From positions 416,385 through 480,384 of the forward strand of contig JBMHCT010000011.1 in assembly GCA_049889775.1 (NCBI GenBank): DNA of 64,000 bases, written 5' to 3'. The position numbers were made by a program, and so were the translations under genes. Origin of the DNA: Jejuia sp049889775 (lineage in GTDB: Bacteria > Bacteroidota > Bacteroidia > Flavobacteriales > Flavobacteriaceae). The notes beneath the pieces are model-generated. The model was given only the letters and a program-made list of their open reading frames with translations. It was not told the origin of the DNA and ran no database searches. Shown here piece after piece: positions 35,394 through 44,023 of this stretch. Every line of letters begins with the position of its first letter. Within the stretch, counting starts at the first letter, position 1.

Positions 35394-36279
35394 ATTAAAA
35401 AATTATCTACATCTCCACGTATTAGTATTTATTGCAGGTTTTACCGCCATTTTAGGAAAGGAAATATCCATAACCGCAATTCCATTAGTTTGGTTTCGCA
35501 TGGTAATGGCAGCTATCTTAATGTTGATTTTTATCAAATTTAGAAGGATAAAACTAAATATTAAAAAGGAATCTCTAATCAGATTTTCAATTGCGGGCGT
35601 TATCATTGCATTGCATTGGATTACTTTTTTTGCGGCCATAGATGCAGCTAATGTATCCATTACATTATCTATGTTTTCTACGGGTGCTTTTTTTGCGTCT
35701 TTTATTGAACCCATATTTTACAAGCGTAAGGTGATTTGGTACGAAATAGTATTTGGCCTATTAGTAATAGTTGGCGTATTTATAATAACTCAAGGTGAAT
35801 TGAAATATTTGACAGGGATAATATTGGGGATTTCCTCAGCATTTTTATCTTCACTTTTTGCAGTATTGAATGGTGTTTTTTTAAAGAGTCATTCGGCAAC
35901 CGTTATCTCGTTTTATGAGTTTGTTAGTGGTGTTGTATTTATTTCAATATGCATTATGTGCTTTGGTGATGGCTTCTCTAGAGATTTTTTTATACTTAGT
36001 CTGAATGACTATTTATATCTGTTTATTTTAGCATCAGTTTGTACGGCATATGCGTTTATTGCAGCGGTTTATGTTATGAAACTTATCAGTCCTTACACCG
36101 TTGTACTTACCTATAATTTAGAGCCTATTTATGGTATTTTAATTGCACTGGTATTATATCCCGAAAGTGAAAAAATGAGTAATGCCTTTTATTATGGTGC
36201 GTTAATTATCATGACAACCGTCTTGTTAAATGGTATTATTAAAAACAAGCATGCTTTTAAAAGAAAACAATTGCAGTAA
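35380..36279 (+). CDS. EamA/DMT-family transporter
   Basis: A 299-residue protein with about ten transmembrane helices in two EamA repeats (about residues 8-135 and 145-290), with conserved spots such as WFRMVMAAILM, ALHWITFFAAIDAANVS and LEPIYGILIALVLYPE. This superfamily exports or imports amino acids, nucleotides or other small metabolites; the substrate is unknown. The ATG lies inside the end of the LptF/G gene (14-base overlap), so the two are coupled. No regulator is adjacent. Confidence 0.88.
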   Translation: MLSDKLKNYLHLHVLVFIAGFTAILGKEISITAIPLVWFRMVMAAILMLIFIKFRRIKLNIKKESLIRFSIAGVIIALHWITFFAAIDAANVSITLSMFSTGAFFASFIEPIFYKRKVIWYEIVFGLLVIVGVFIITQGELKYLTGIILGISSAFLSSLFAVLNGVFLKSHSATVISFYEFVSGVVFISICIMCFGDGFSRDFFILSLNDYLYLFILASVCTAYAFIAAVYVMKLISPYTVVLTYNLEPIYGILIALVLYPESEKMSNAFYYGALIIMTTVLLNGIIKNKHAFKRKQLQ

Positions 36280-36288
36280 TTTCTAAAA

Positions 36289-36316
36289 TTGAAAAGAAAA
36301 TAATTGCTTAATTTTG
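36289..36316 (+). promoter_or_regulatory. Candidate accA promoter
   Basis: TTG (36289-36291), 17-base spacer, TAATTTTG (36309-36316). The -7 element is exact, the spacer two bases short of the commonest length. It lies about 33 bases before the accA start. Confidence 0.6.
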
Positions 36317-36348
36317 TGGGCTAACTAAAAACAAAGAATTGAATTCTT

Positions 36349-37302
36349 ATGGAATATTTAGAATTTGAATTACCTATAAAAGAGCTTGAAGATCAATTAC
36401 AAAAATGCAAGATTATTGGAGAGGAAAGTGATGTGGATGTTACTGAAACTTGCGAGCAAATAGAGCAAAAGCTTGAAAAGACGACTAACGATATTTATAA
36501 GAATTTAAGCGCGTGGCAACGTGTACAACTTTCAAGACACCCCAACAGACCTTATACTTTAGATTATATTAAAGCCATATGCGGCGATACATTTTTAGAA
36601 CTTCATGGAGATAGAAGTTTTAAAGATGATAAGGCCATGATTGGTGGTTTAGGTAAAATAGGCGACCAAAGTTATATGTTTATTGGTCAGCAAAAGGGAT
36701 ACAATACTAAAACGAGACAATACAGAAACTTTGGAATGGCTAATCCCGAGGGTTATAGAAAGGCGTTAAGATTGATGAAATCTGCAGAAAAGTTTGGTAT
36801 TCCAGTTGTTACATTACTAGATACTCCAGGGGCATATCCTGGACTAGAAGCTGAAGAGCGCGGACAAGGAGAGGCAATCGCTAGAAATATTTTGGAAATG
36901 ACACGTCTTAAAACACCAATAATTACAATCGTAATTGGAGAAGGTGCTTCAGGTGGTGCTTTAGGAATAGGTGTAGGCGATAGAGTTTTAATGTTGGAAA
37001 ATACATGGTATTCTGTGATTTCGCCAGAATCATGTTCTTCTATACTTTGGCGCAGTTGGGAGCATAAAGAAACGGCTGCCGAAGCGTTAAAGCTAACCGC
37101 AAAGGATATGAAAAAGTTAAAGCTAATAGATGGTATTATTAAAGAGCCAATGGGTGGTGCACATAGAGATAGAACAAAAACATTTCAAACCGTTAGCAAC
37201 ACGATCACAAAATATTTTGATGAATTAAAAAACTTATCATCAGCGGAATTGATTGAACAGCGTATGGAAAAATATGCTAATATGGGAGTATTTAAAGGTT
37301 AA
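36349..37302 (+). CDS. accA: Acetyl-CoA carboxylase carboxyltransferase subunit alpha
   Basis: A 317-residue subunit of the enzyme that makes malonyl-CoA for fatty acid synthesis. The N-terminal helical region (LEFELPIKELEDQL) leads to the crotonase-like carboxyltransferase core with LSRHPNRPYTLDYI, GMANPEGYRKALRLM, LLDTPGAYPGLEAEERGQGE and IGEGASGGALGIGVGDRVLM. The length is standard. It is monocistronic with its own promoter and a strong terminator; it acts with AccD, not in this window. Confidence 0.96.
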   Translation: MEYLEFELPIKELEDQLQKCKIIGEESDVDVTETCEQIEQKLEKTTNDIYKNLSAWQRVQLSRHPNRPYTLDYIKAICGDTFLELHGDRSFKDDKAMIGGLGKIGDQSYMFIGQQKGYNTKTRQYRNFGMANPEGYRKALRLMKSAEKFGIPVVTLLDTPGAYPGLEAEERGQGEAIARNILEMTRLKTPIITIVIGEGASGGALGIGVGDRVLMLENTWYSVISPESCSSILWRSWEHKETAAEALKLTAKDMKKLKLIDGIIKEPMGGAHRDRTKTFQTVSNTITKYFDELKNLSSAELIEQRMEKYANMGVFKG

Positions 37303-37324
37303 AACCTTTACAATCTACCGATTA

Positions 37325-37358
37325 AAAAATCTGAGGTGTTGCACTTCAGATTTTTTTT
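37325..37358 (+). terminator. Terminator after accA
   Basis: ATCTGAGGTG pairs with CACTTCAGAT around a TTG loop, followed by T8, about 22 bases after the accA stop. Confidence 0.88.
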
Positions 37359-37470
37359 ATGCTTATTGACAATAGTTTTAAGTTATTAACAGTTCTTTTG
37401 TTAAAGAAGCGTGTAAAACCATCAAGAGTTTTTTTGATGGAGATTGGTTTATTTATCTATTTTCGCAATT

Positions 37471-39015
37471 ATGAAACAACCTAACCAACTTACTGGATAC
37501 CGCATCGATAAAAGTACTTTAATTAATCTTGAAAAAGGAAAAATACCACCTCAAGCAGTTGATTTAGAAGAAGTTGTTCTTGGAGCAATGATGATTGATA
37601 AAAAAGGTGTTGATGAGGTAATCGATATTTTAAGCCCTGAAGCTTTTTATAAAGAGGCGCATCAACATATTTTTGAAGCTATCTTTCAATTGTTTGAAGG
37701 TAGCGAGCCTGTAGATTTGTTAACGGTTTCAACACAGTTAAAGAAAAATGCAAAATTAGAAATAGTTGGTGGAGATTTTTATCTTATTTCCTTAACACAG
37801 AAAGTATCATCTTCAGCGCATATTGAATTTCATGCGCGTATTATTCTTCAAAAATTTATTCAAAGGAGTTTGATTAAAATTTCAAACGAAATTATTGAAG
37901 ATTCATACGATGAAACTAAAGATGTTTTTGATTTATTGGATAAAGCCGAGGCAAAATTATATGAAGTTACCCAAGGTAACATCAAAAAATCAAGCGAGAC
38001 TGCGCAAGAACTCGTTATTCAAGCAAAGAAAAAAATTGAGGAAATTTCAAATAAGGAAGGCTTAAGTGGTATTCCAACAGGGTTTCATAAGTTAGATAAA
38101 TTAACCTCAGGTTGGCAGCCTTCAGATTTAATTATTGTGGCGGCACGCCCAGGTATGGGTAAAACCGCTTTAACACTTTCTATGGCAAGAAATATTGCTG
38201 TAGATCAAAATATTCCGGTGGCATTTTTCTCATTAGAGATGGCCTCCGTACAGTTAATTACACGTCTTATTTCTAGTGAAACGGGCTTATCTTCTGAAAA
38301 GTTAAGAACAGGAAAGCTTGAAAAGCACGAATGGGAACAACTTAATGTAAAGGTAAAAGACTTAGAAAAAGCGCCTTTATTTATTGATGATACACCCTCG
38401 TTATCCATTTTTGATTTAAGAGCTAAAGCACGTCGTTTATCATCGCAACACGGTATTAAATTAATCATGATTGATTACCTACAATTAATGACAGGTGGTA
38501 GTAGTCATGCAGGAAACCGTGAACAGGAAATCTCCATGATTTCAAGGAATTTAAAAGCATTAGCTAAAGAATTAAATGTGCCTGTTATTGCACTTTCCCA
38601 GTTATCTCGTGCGGTAGAAACTCGCGGTGGTAGCAAAAGACCTTTGCTATCTGATTTACGTGAATCAGGAGCGATTGAGCAGGATGCTGATATTGTGAGC
38701 TTTATTTATCGACCAGAATATTATAAAATTGATGAGTGGGATGATGAGGAGCGTACACCAACGGAAGGACAAGCTGAATTTATTATTGCAAAACACCGTA
38801 ATGGTGGATTGGAGAATATTCGTTTAAAATTCTTGGGACACTTAGGTAAATTTGATAATTTGGATGATTTTGATTCACCTTTTGAATTTCACAGTAAGAT
38901 GAATGCTGCAGCTAATGATGACACATTTAAACCAGATAGCTTTACCGCTAGTCCGGATCAAGCTTTCGGCAGTTCATTCAATGACGACGAGGACGAAAGC
39001 GATGTGCCATTTTAA
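37471..39015 (+). CDS. dnaB: Replicative DNA helicase DnaB
   Basis: A 514-residue hexameric helicase that unwinds DNA at the fork. I start it at 37471 (MKQPNQLTGYR); a near-consensus -7 element TATTTTCG at 37458-37465 lies just upstream, so longer starts are unlikely. The N-terminal primase-binding domain (about residues 25-175) has AVDLEEVVLGAMM. The RecA-like ATPase domain (about 190-470) has Walker A ARPGMGKTALTLSMA, Walker B LIMIDYLQLM and DLRESGAIEQDADIV. The tail is acidic, as in other flavobacterial DnaB. No intein or insertion is present. Confidence 0.96.
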   Translation: MKQPNQLTGYRIDKSTLINLEKGKIPPQAVDLEEVVLGAMMIDKKGVDEVIDILSPEAFYKEAHQHIFEAIFQLFEGSEPVDLLTVSTQLKKNAKLEIVGGDFYLISLTQKVSSSAHIEFHARIILQKFIQRSLIKISNEIIEDSYDETKDVFDLLDKAEAKLYEVTQGNIKKSSETAQELVIQAKKKIEEISNKEGLSGIPTGFHKLDKLTSGWQPSDLIIVAARPGMGKTALTLSMARNIAVDQNIPVAFFSLEMASVQLITRLISSETGLSSEKLRTGKLEKHEWEQLNVKVKDLEKAPLFIDDTPSLSIFDLRAKARRLSSQHGIKLIMIDYLQLMTGGSSHAGNREQEISMISRNLKALAKELNVPVIALSQLSRAVETRGGSKRPLLSDLRESGAIEQDADIVSFIYRPEYYKIDEWDDEERTPTEGQAEFIIAKHRNGGLENIRLKFLGHLGKFDNLDDFDSPFEFHSKMNAAANDDTFKPDSFTASPDQAFGSSFNDDEDESDVPF

Positions 39016-39061
39016 CATTTGATTAATTACTGCATTTTATTTTTTCATTATCTTTCGGTTT

Positions 39062-40321
39062 ATGAAAAAAGTCCTGTTTCTATTATGCTTCTTGGTTTTA
39101 AGTGTAAAGGTGAATGCCTCCTATATACTTATTCCTATGGATGCGGATTCTCAAAAAAATCATCTTAAAGCCTATGGTATTACATTTTGGACACTCGAAA
39201 AGCAACTCAAGGTAAAGTGGTTGCTTAATTACAGAGGTGGTTCTTTTTTACTGCCTGATACAGAAGCAATTCAGCAGGAGTGCCAAATTCGTGGGGTATC
39301 TTTTGAAGTGATTTCAAATAATAATGCAGAAAGTATTTTGGAAGACATAGCAAGCCCAAGTCAAAATATGGAAGCTGTTGTTTTAGAAAAAGCACCTAAA
39401 ATTGCAGTGTATACACCACAAGGTAAGTTGCCTTGGGATGATGCCGTAACTATGGTGTTAACGTATGCTGAAATTCCATATGAAACGGTTTATGACGAAG
39501 AAGTATTAAATGATGGGCTTTTATTGTTTGATTGGTTACACTTGCACCACGAAGATTTTACTGGGCAGTATGGTAAGTTTTATGGCATGTATCGTTCTTC
39601 ATCTTGGTATATTCAAGAAAAAAAAGATGCTGAGGCTCTCGCCGAAAGATTAGGGTATAACAAAGTTTCGGAAGCGAAATTAGATGTTGCTTTAAAAATA
39701 AGAGATTATGTTGTTAGCGGTGGTTTTATGTTTGCCATGTGCAGCGCGACGGATAGTTTCGATATAGCGCTATCTGCTGAAGGAGTTGATATTTGCGAGC
39801 CTATGTTTGATGGTGACGGTAGCGAACCAGCATATCAAAATAAAATTAATTATAACAAAACATTCGCCTTTACAGACTTTTTATTAGAAAGAGATTCAAA
39901 AAAGTATGAGTTTTCGTCTATAGATACCACAAGAAAACGTAGAATATCTAAAACAACAGATTATTTTTCTCTGCTGGAGTTTTCAGCCAAATGGGACCCC
40001 ATACCTACAATGTTATGCCAGAACCATACAGCTCTGGTTAAAGGGTTTATGGGACAAACAACGGCATTCACAAGAGACGAAATAAAATCTAACGTTTTAG
40101 TAATGGGTGAGAATAAAACCAATGGAGAAGCGAAATATATACACGGCATTAAAGGAAAAGGTTTTTTTACATTTTATGGAGGCCATGACCCTGAGGATTA
40201 CCAGCATAGGGTGGGGGATCCTAAAACAGAATTAGATTTACACCCAACATCTCCGGGGTATCGTTTAATTTTGAATAACGTACTATTTCCGGCGGCTAAG
40301 AAGAAAAAGCAAAAAACCTAA
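39062..40321 (+). CDS. Secreted protein of the family mislabelled asparagine synthetase B
   Basis: A 419-residue protein with a signal peptide (VLFLLCFLVLSVKVNAS). Flavobacterial relatives often carry the name asparagine synthetase B, but there is no N-terminal Cys, no glutaminase domain and no ATP-binding synthetase domain, so that name is not supported. Visible motifs are IPMDADSQKNHLKAYG, LLNYRGGSFLLPD, DWLHLHHEDFTGQYGKFYG and FMFAMCSATDSFDIALSAEGVDI; these suggest a flavodoxin- or amidotransferase-like (ThuA-like) fold with a Cys in the centre. The function is unknown. It may share a transcript with dnaB (46-base gap). Confidence 0.7.
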   Translation: MKKVLFLLCFLVLSVKVNASYILIPMDADSQKNHLKAYGITFWTLEKQLKVKWLLNYRGGSFLLPDTEAIQQECQIRGVSFEVISNNNAESILEDIASPSQNMEAVVLEKAPKIAVYTPQGKLPWDDAVTMVLTYAEIPYETVYDEEVLNDGLLLFDWLHLHHEDFTGQYGKFYGMYRSSSWYIQEKKDAEALAERLGYNKVSEAKLDVALKIRDYVVSGGFMFAMCSATDSFDIALSAEGVDICEPMFDGDGSEPAYQNKINYNKTFAFTDFLLERDSKKYEFSSIDTTRKRRISKTTDYFSLLEFSAKWDPIPTMLCQNHTALVKGFMGQTTAFTRDEIKSNVLVMGENKTNGEAKYIHGIKGKGFFTFYGGHDPEDYQHRVGDPKTELDLHPTSPGYRLILNNVLFPAAKKKKQKT

Positions 40322-40780
40322 TTAATTATCAACCACTCTGCGCTGAAAGGTAAAGATATAACCATCAGATCCTACCACTCCAGTAGAATGGACGTTGTGA
40401 TTAATTTCCAAAGTATTTGCGTTAGGATATGAAAAACCTGCGTACTCATCTCCATCAAGAAATAGAATAGGTTGTCCATCATATTCAGCCACAAAAACTG
40501 CATATTCTCCAGTGTTCAAACCATCCTCTAAATCATTTTGGTCATTATTGTTGTCAACTGATAGTGTACCACTGCCATTAAAATCAACATTAAAAATCCA
40601 TATAATAGTGTCTACATCATAATTGATATCAACACCAGCAATTCCACCAGATACATTTGTAAGGTGCCATTCAATAATTGTATTGTTTTGGACATCGCTT
40701 ACCAGTGAATCATTACTATCAAGTGAACAACTGGTAAAAATTAATAGAAATATAATGGCAATATTAAATCTTAGTTTCAT
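40322..40780 (-). CDS. Small lipoprotein, paralogue of 57296-57772
   Basis: A 152-residue lipoprotein with lipobox FTSC (about residue 18). The mature part contains NTIIEWHLTNVSGG, IIWIFNVDFNGSGTLSVDNNN, DLEDGLNTGEYAVFV and ends in a FTFQRRVV strand; it reads like a small all-beta, lipocalin-like fold. The protein at 57296-57772 shares the same blocks (TITEWHLLEV, IIWTF, NIEDALDSGTYDYLV, YVFQAVVV). The stop abuts the convergent upstream gene. Function unknown; it probably sits on the inner or outer leaflet of the outer membrane. Confidence 0.75.
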   Translation of the reverse strand: MKLRFNIAIIFLLIFTSCSLDSNDSLVSDVQNNTIIEWHLTNVSGGIAGVDINYDVDTIIWIFNVDFNGSGTLSVDNNNDQNDLEDGLNTGEYAVFVAEYDGQPILFLDGDEYAGFSYPNANTLEINHNVHSTGVVGSDGYIFTFQRRVVDN

Positions 40781-40850
40781 TTTTGAAGCAATTAATCTTT
40801 TTCCTTTAGATGATAAAAATAACTAAAGGTTGCGTTACTGCCCAAATAAC

Positions 40851-41672
40851 TTATATGTTAGAAATAAGTTTTCTTTTGTCCTCTAGAAGTTTTTGAAGTA
40901 TCACTTCCACTCCAAATTCATTATTGCTTTTTGTTTCAAATCGAGCAGTGTGCTTAACTAAAGGATGTGCATTTGCCATGGCATAACTAAAATAAGCATT
41001 TTCTAACATCTCTAAATCATTGTTATAATCCCCAAAAGCAAGTGTTTCATTTTTGGAAATATTCAATTTTTCTTGCAGCAGTTGAACAGCAGTTCCTTTA
41101 TTGGCTTCATTTTCTGAAATATCCACCCAATGGGTGGCAGAAAGCTTAACCTTAAATTTAGTTTCTAAATGCTTAACATAAGGGTAAATATAGCGTTCTG
41201 AACTTTCTTCATGGTACAGTGCTATTTTGTAAACATCATCTTTAATTGAATCTGTAGAATCAATTACTTCGTAATGTTCATAGTATTCAGAAAGTAAATA
41301 CAATAACGATTGAGAGGTACTCATTACATATGCTTTATGTCGTGTACAGAAAACTGGATGTGTGTTTTCAATCCCTAATATGAGCTCTATAAGCTCCTTC
41401 AGATGCTGTGGTTTTATGGGGTTCGAAAGAAGGGTGTCATTGTCTTTAACTACCAAGCCACCGTTTTCCGCAACAATAATAACATCATCCATAATATGAT
41501 GTAGTTTGTTCGCCATACCGTAAAAAGGGCGTCCACTAGCTGCAACAAAAGTAATGTCGTGTTTTAAAAGTTCTTCAAAAAGCGCATTAAAAAGCGGGCT
41601 AATTTCATGATTTCTATTAAGTAGTGTCCCATCCATATCGGTAACCACCAATTTTACGTTTGCTAAATTCAT
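40851..41672 (-). CDS. Cof-type HAD phosphatase
   Basis: A 273-residue cytosolic phosphatase of the HAD superfamily with a C2B (Cof) cap. Motif I is VVTDMDGTLLN (nucleophile Asp and DxD), motif II is FVAASGRPFY, and motif IV is LAFGDYNNDLEML, followed by AMANAHPLVKHTA. Such enzymes hydrolyse sugar phosphates, FMN or pyridoxal phosphate; the substrate is not predictable. It is monocistronic. A 197-base AT-rich spacer with no gene follows upstream. Confidence 0.9.
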   Translation of the reverse strand: MNLANVKLVVTDMDGTLLNRNHEISPLFNALFEELLKHDITFVAASGRPFYGMANKLHHIMDDVIIVAENGGLVVKDNDTLLSNPIKPQHLKELIELILGIENTHPVFCTRHKAYVMSTSQSLLYLLSEYYEHYEVIDSTDSIKDDVYKIALYHEESSERYIYPYVKHLETKFKVKLSATHWVDISENEANKGTAVQLLQEKLNISKNETLAFGDYNNDLEMLENAYFSYAMANAHPLVKHTARFETKSNNEFGVEVILQKLLEDKRKLISNI

Positions 41673-41869
41673 AAAGTTCTTTTGAGATCATAAAAATAGA
41701 CTTTTCACTATTTAGTACTGATAAAGTTGTGTTATCAAATTATAAAAAGAGATATTTTGGATTTCTTTTTAGCAGCCAATAACGGATTAAAATTAAAATA
41801 AATCGATAAAATGGTTGTTTTTTACGATAAATTGCATAAATTAGCACCGTAAACCCCAATATCATATCA

Positions 41870-42316
41870 ATGAAAACTAAAATTTTCTTTCTAAGTTTTT
41901 GCTTTATACTCCTATCAAGTATTGGTTTTGCACAGAAAAAAAAGGAGGCAAAAAGTATTATTAGCGATAATGTAGCGATAAAAAAATATCATAGTAAATC
42001 AGAACTAGACAATTTGCCAAAAGGAGAATTACTAACTTTATACGTAGAGCGTTTAGAAAGTTTAGTGAAATTAATGCCATACATTGCCTTTGCTACCAAA
42101 CCAGGAGTTACTATGACAACGCTTGGAATACCTAATGATAGTGATAACAGAAAAGCTCTTGAAGATCAATTTGAGGCAACAGACGACTTTTTGAAAAGTA
42201 CAGGAGAATTCCAAGAAAGAATTTTACCTTATTCAGATACCGACGATTTAGTAGCAGCTATAATTTTTTATGAAGAAATTCTCAAATCCCTTCATGAATA
42301 TAGTGCTTACCATTAG
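41870..42316 (+). CDS. Small secreted protein of unknown function
   Basis: A 148-residue protein with a signal peptide (FFLSFCFILLSSIGFAQ) and a soluble, mainly helical body with ELDNLPKGELLTLYVERLESLVKLMPYIAF and VAAIIFYEEILKSLHEY. No cysteine, no lipobox and no known motif. It is followed by a 252-base spacer carrying repeated boxes before the surface-protein island. I do not recognise the family. Confidence 0.65.
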   Translation: MKTKIFFLSFCFILLSSIGFAQKKKEAKSIISDNVAIKKYHSKSELDNLPKGELLTLYVERLESLVKLMPYIAFATKPGVTMTTLGIPNDSDNRKALEDQFEATDDFLKSTGEFQERILPYSDTDDLVAAIIFYEEILKSLHEYSAYH

Positions 42317-42430
42317 AGTAAAAACCTCCCTTTTTTCTTTAATTTAATTATTACTTTTTTTTGATTAAACGATACTTATTAATCACGGTAAGTATTACCC
42401 TTCATGAAATAACCGAAATTTATTTTTGAT

Positions 42431-42506
42431 GTATTTCATCGAAAAAATGTGCATATTTGTATTTCAAAAAGTGTATTTCGTCGAAATAATTGGTATTTCG
42501 TAGAAT
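42431..42506 (+). promoter_or_regulatory. Repeated GTATTTCRTCGAA boxes upstream of the surface-protein island
   Basis: GTATTTC occurs at 42431, 42459, 42473 and 42493. Three of the four continue as ATCGAAA, GTCGAAA and GTAGAAT, so the core is the dyad TTTCGTCGAAA. They sit directly upstream of and overlapping the -33 region of the promoter at 42490-42521, as expected for transcription factor sites. The regulator is unknown. Confidence 0.6.
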
Positions 42507-42521
42507 ATTCGTATATTTTTG
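42490..42521 (+). promoter_or_regulatory. Candidate promoter of the island
   Basis: TTG (42490-42492), 21-base spacer, TATTTTTG (42514-42521), about 48 bases before the first island gene. The -7 element is exact; the spacer is two bases longer than the consensus. Confidence 0.6.
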
Positions 42522-42568
42522 ATTACAGTTATAAATCAAACATCCAAGTATAAAAATTAACAATAATC

Positions 42569-43891
42569 ATGAAGAATTTTATAAGCTTAAGTATAGCATT
42601 ACTCTTTGTAATTTCTTCCGCTTTTGCACAACAAGAAAAAGGAATAACGGGAAGTGCCAATTGGCTAAATAATTGGACAGATTTTAAGTTAAGTCCGGAA
42701 GATTACGGTGAGCCTACCCAAATACTCGCTGGTAATATCACAGAAGATACTACGCTTCATAAAGGAGAAATTTATTTACTTCTAGGTAGCGTATTTGTGA
42801 CCAATGGAGCAACACTAAACATAGAGCCAGGAACAATAATTTACGGAGATTTTAAATCAAAGGCATCCTTAACAATTGCAAAAGGTGCTAAAATTATTGC
42901 TGAAGGGGTAAAGACAGACCCCATAGTATTTACCTCTAATAAAAGCTCGAAGCGCGCAGGAGACTGGGGAGGCATCATTATTCTTGGTGAAGCACCAATT
43001 AATAAATACGGTAGCGGTTCAGTTGCTGCATTTTATCCAAACTTAAACCCTGCAGATTACATGCATACGAATTATGGTGGGGATAAGGCAGATAACACTT
43101 CTGGTATACTTAAATACGTTCGTATTGAATATGCAGGAAAACGTATCTCTCAAGATACCTATTTTAACGGATTGCTTTTAGCTAGTATTGGTAATAAAAC
43201 AGTTATAGACCACGTAATGGTTAGCAATACAGAAGAAGATGCTTTTGAGATTTGGGGAGGTAACGCAGTTTTAAATCATCTGATATCTTACCGCAATAAA
43301 GGCACGGATTTTAAATTTAACCATGGTTCCATTTCTTCCATAACTAATGCTCTTGCAGTGCGCTCTCCATATACTTCAAACGGTAGTGGCGATACTTGTT
43401 TAATGGTGTGTTCATATGATGAAAAGCGAGAATTTGATTTCACAAAAAACAGCACTACTCTTGAAGCAAATAATCTTACATTTTTAAATGATACTGAAGA
43501 TTTAGCATCAGCTATTGAAATGAATTTAGTGCATGAAGCAGTTTATGTTGGGGAGAGTGCAAAATTGGACATGAGTAGAAGTGTAATTTCTGGTTTTAAT
43601 CCAGCAGTTATTTTGGACAATGATATTATCATAAATCAAGAAAATCTTGAAAAGATAGGGTTCACTCAAATGTATTTCAACAATTGTAATGGGAACATTT
43701 TTATTGAAAACAATGCCAATAATGATGATTTAGAGAATTGGTACGGCAATCGAGCGTTTTTTAACGTGTACTCTAAAAGTAGTAATAAAGAGACTTTTAT
43801 TGCTGCCGATAATTACAAAAGACCAGATTTTAGATTAAGAATAAACAAAATTATAGCAACAAATATTGATCCAGATTTGCTAGACGATTAA
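42569..43891 (+). CDS. Secreted right-handed beta-helix protein
   Basis: A 440-residue protein with a signal peptide (LSIALLFVISSAFAQ). The body has stacked short repeats typical of parallel beta-helices: VFVTNGATLNIEPGTIIYGD, SLTIAKGAKIIAEG, DPIVFTSNKSSKRAGDWGGI, LKYVRIEYAG, NKTVIDHVMVSNTEEDAFEI, GGNAVLNHLISYRNKGTDF. This family is frequent in Bacteroidota and sometimes misnamed multidrug transporter. I see no T9SS C-terminal domain and no lipobox, so its final location is uncertain. It is the first gene of the surface island, behind repeated upstream boxes. Confidence 0.8.
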   Translation: MKNFISLSIALLFVISSAFAQQEKGITGSANWLNNWTDFKLSPEDYGEPTQILAGNITEDTTLHKGEIYLLLGSVFVTNGATLNIEPGTIIYGDFKSKASLTIAKGAKIIAEGVKTDPIVFTSNKSSKRAGDWGGIIILGEAPINKYGSGSVAAFYPNLNPADYMHTNYGGDKADNTSGILKYVRIEYAGKRISQDTYFNGLLLASIGNKTVIDHVMVSNTEEDAFEIWGGNAVLNHLISYRNKGTDFKFNHGSISSITNALAVRSPYTSNGSGDTCLMVCSYDEKREFDFTKNSTTLEANNLTFLNDTEDLASAIEMNLVHEAVYVGESAKLDMSRSVISGFNPAVILDNDIIINQENLEKIGFTQMYFNNCNGNIFIENNANNDDLENWYGNRAFFNVYSKSSNKETFIAADNYKRPDFRLRINKIIATNIDPDLLDD

Positions 43892-44023
43892 TAGAATTAA
43901 AAATTAATACATGATAAAACATTACTAGGTTACATTTTCCAGTTCACCTCTCACACATTGGAATATACTTTAATTTCAATTTAGAGATTAAATTCCTAGT
44001 GGTTTTATAAAATGTAAAACTAT

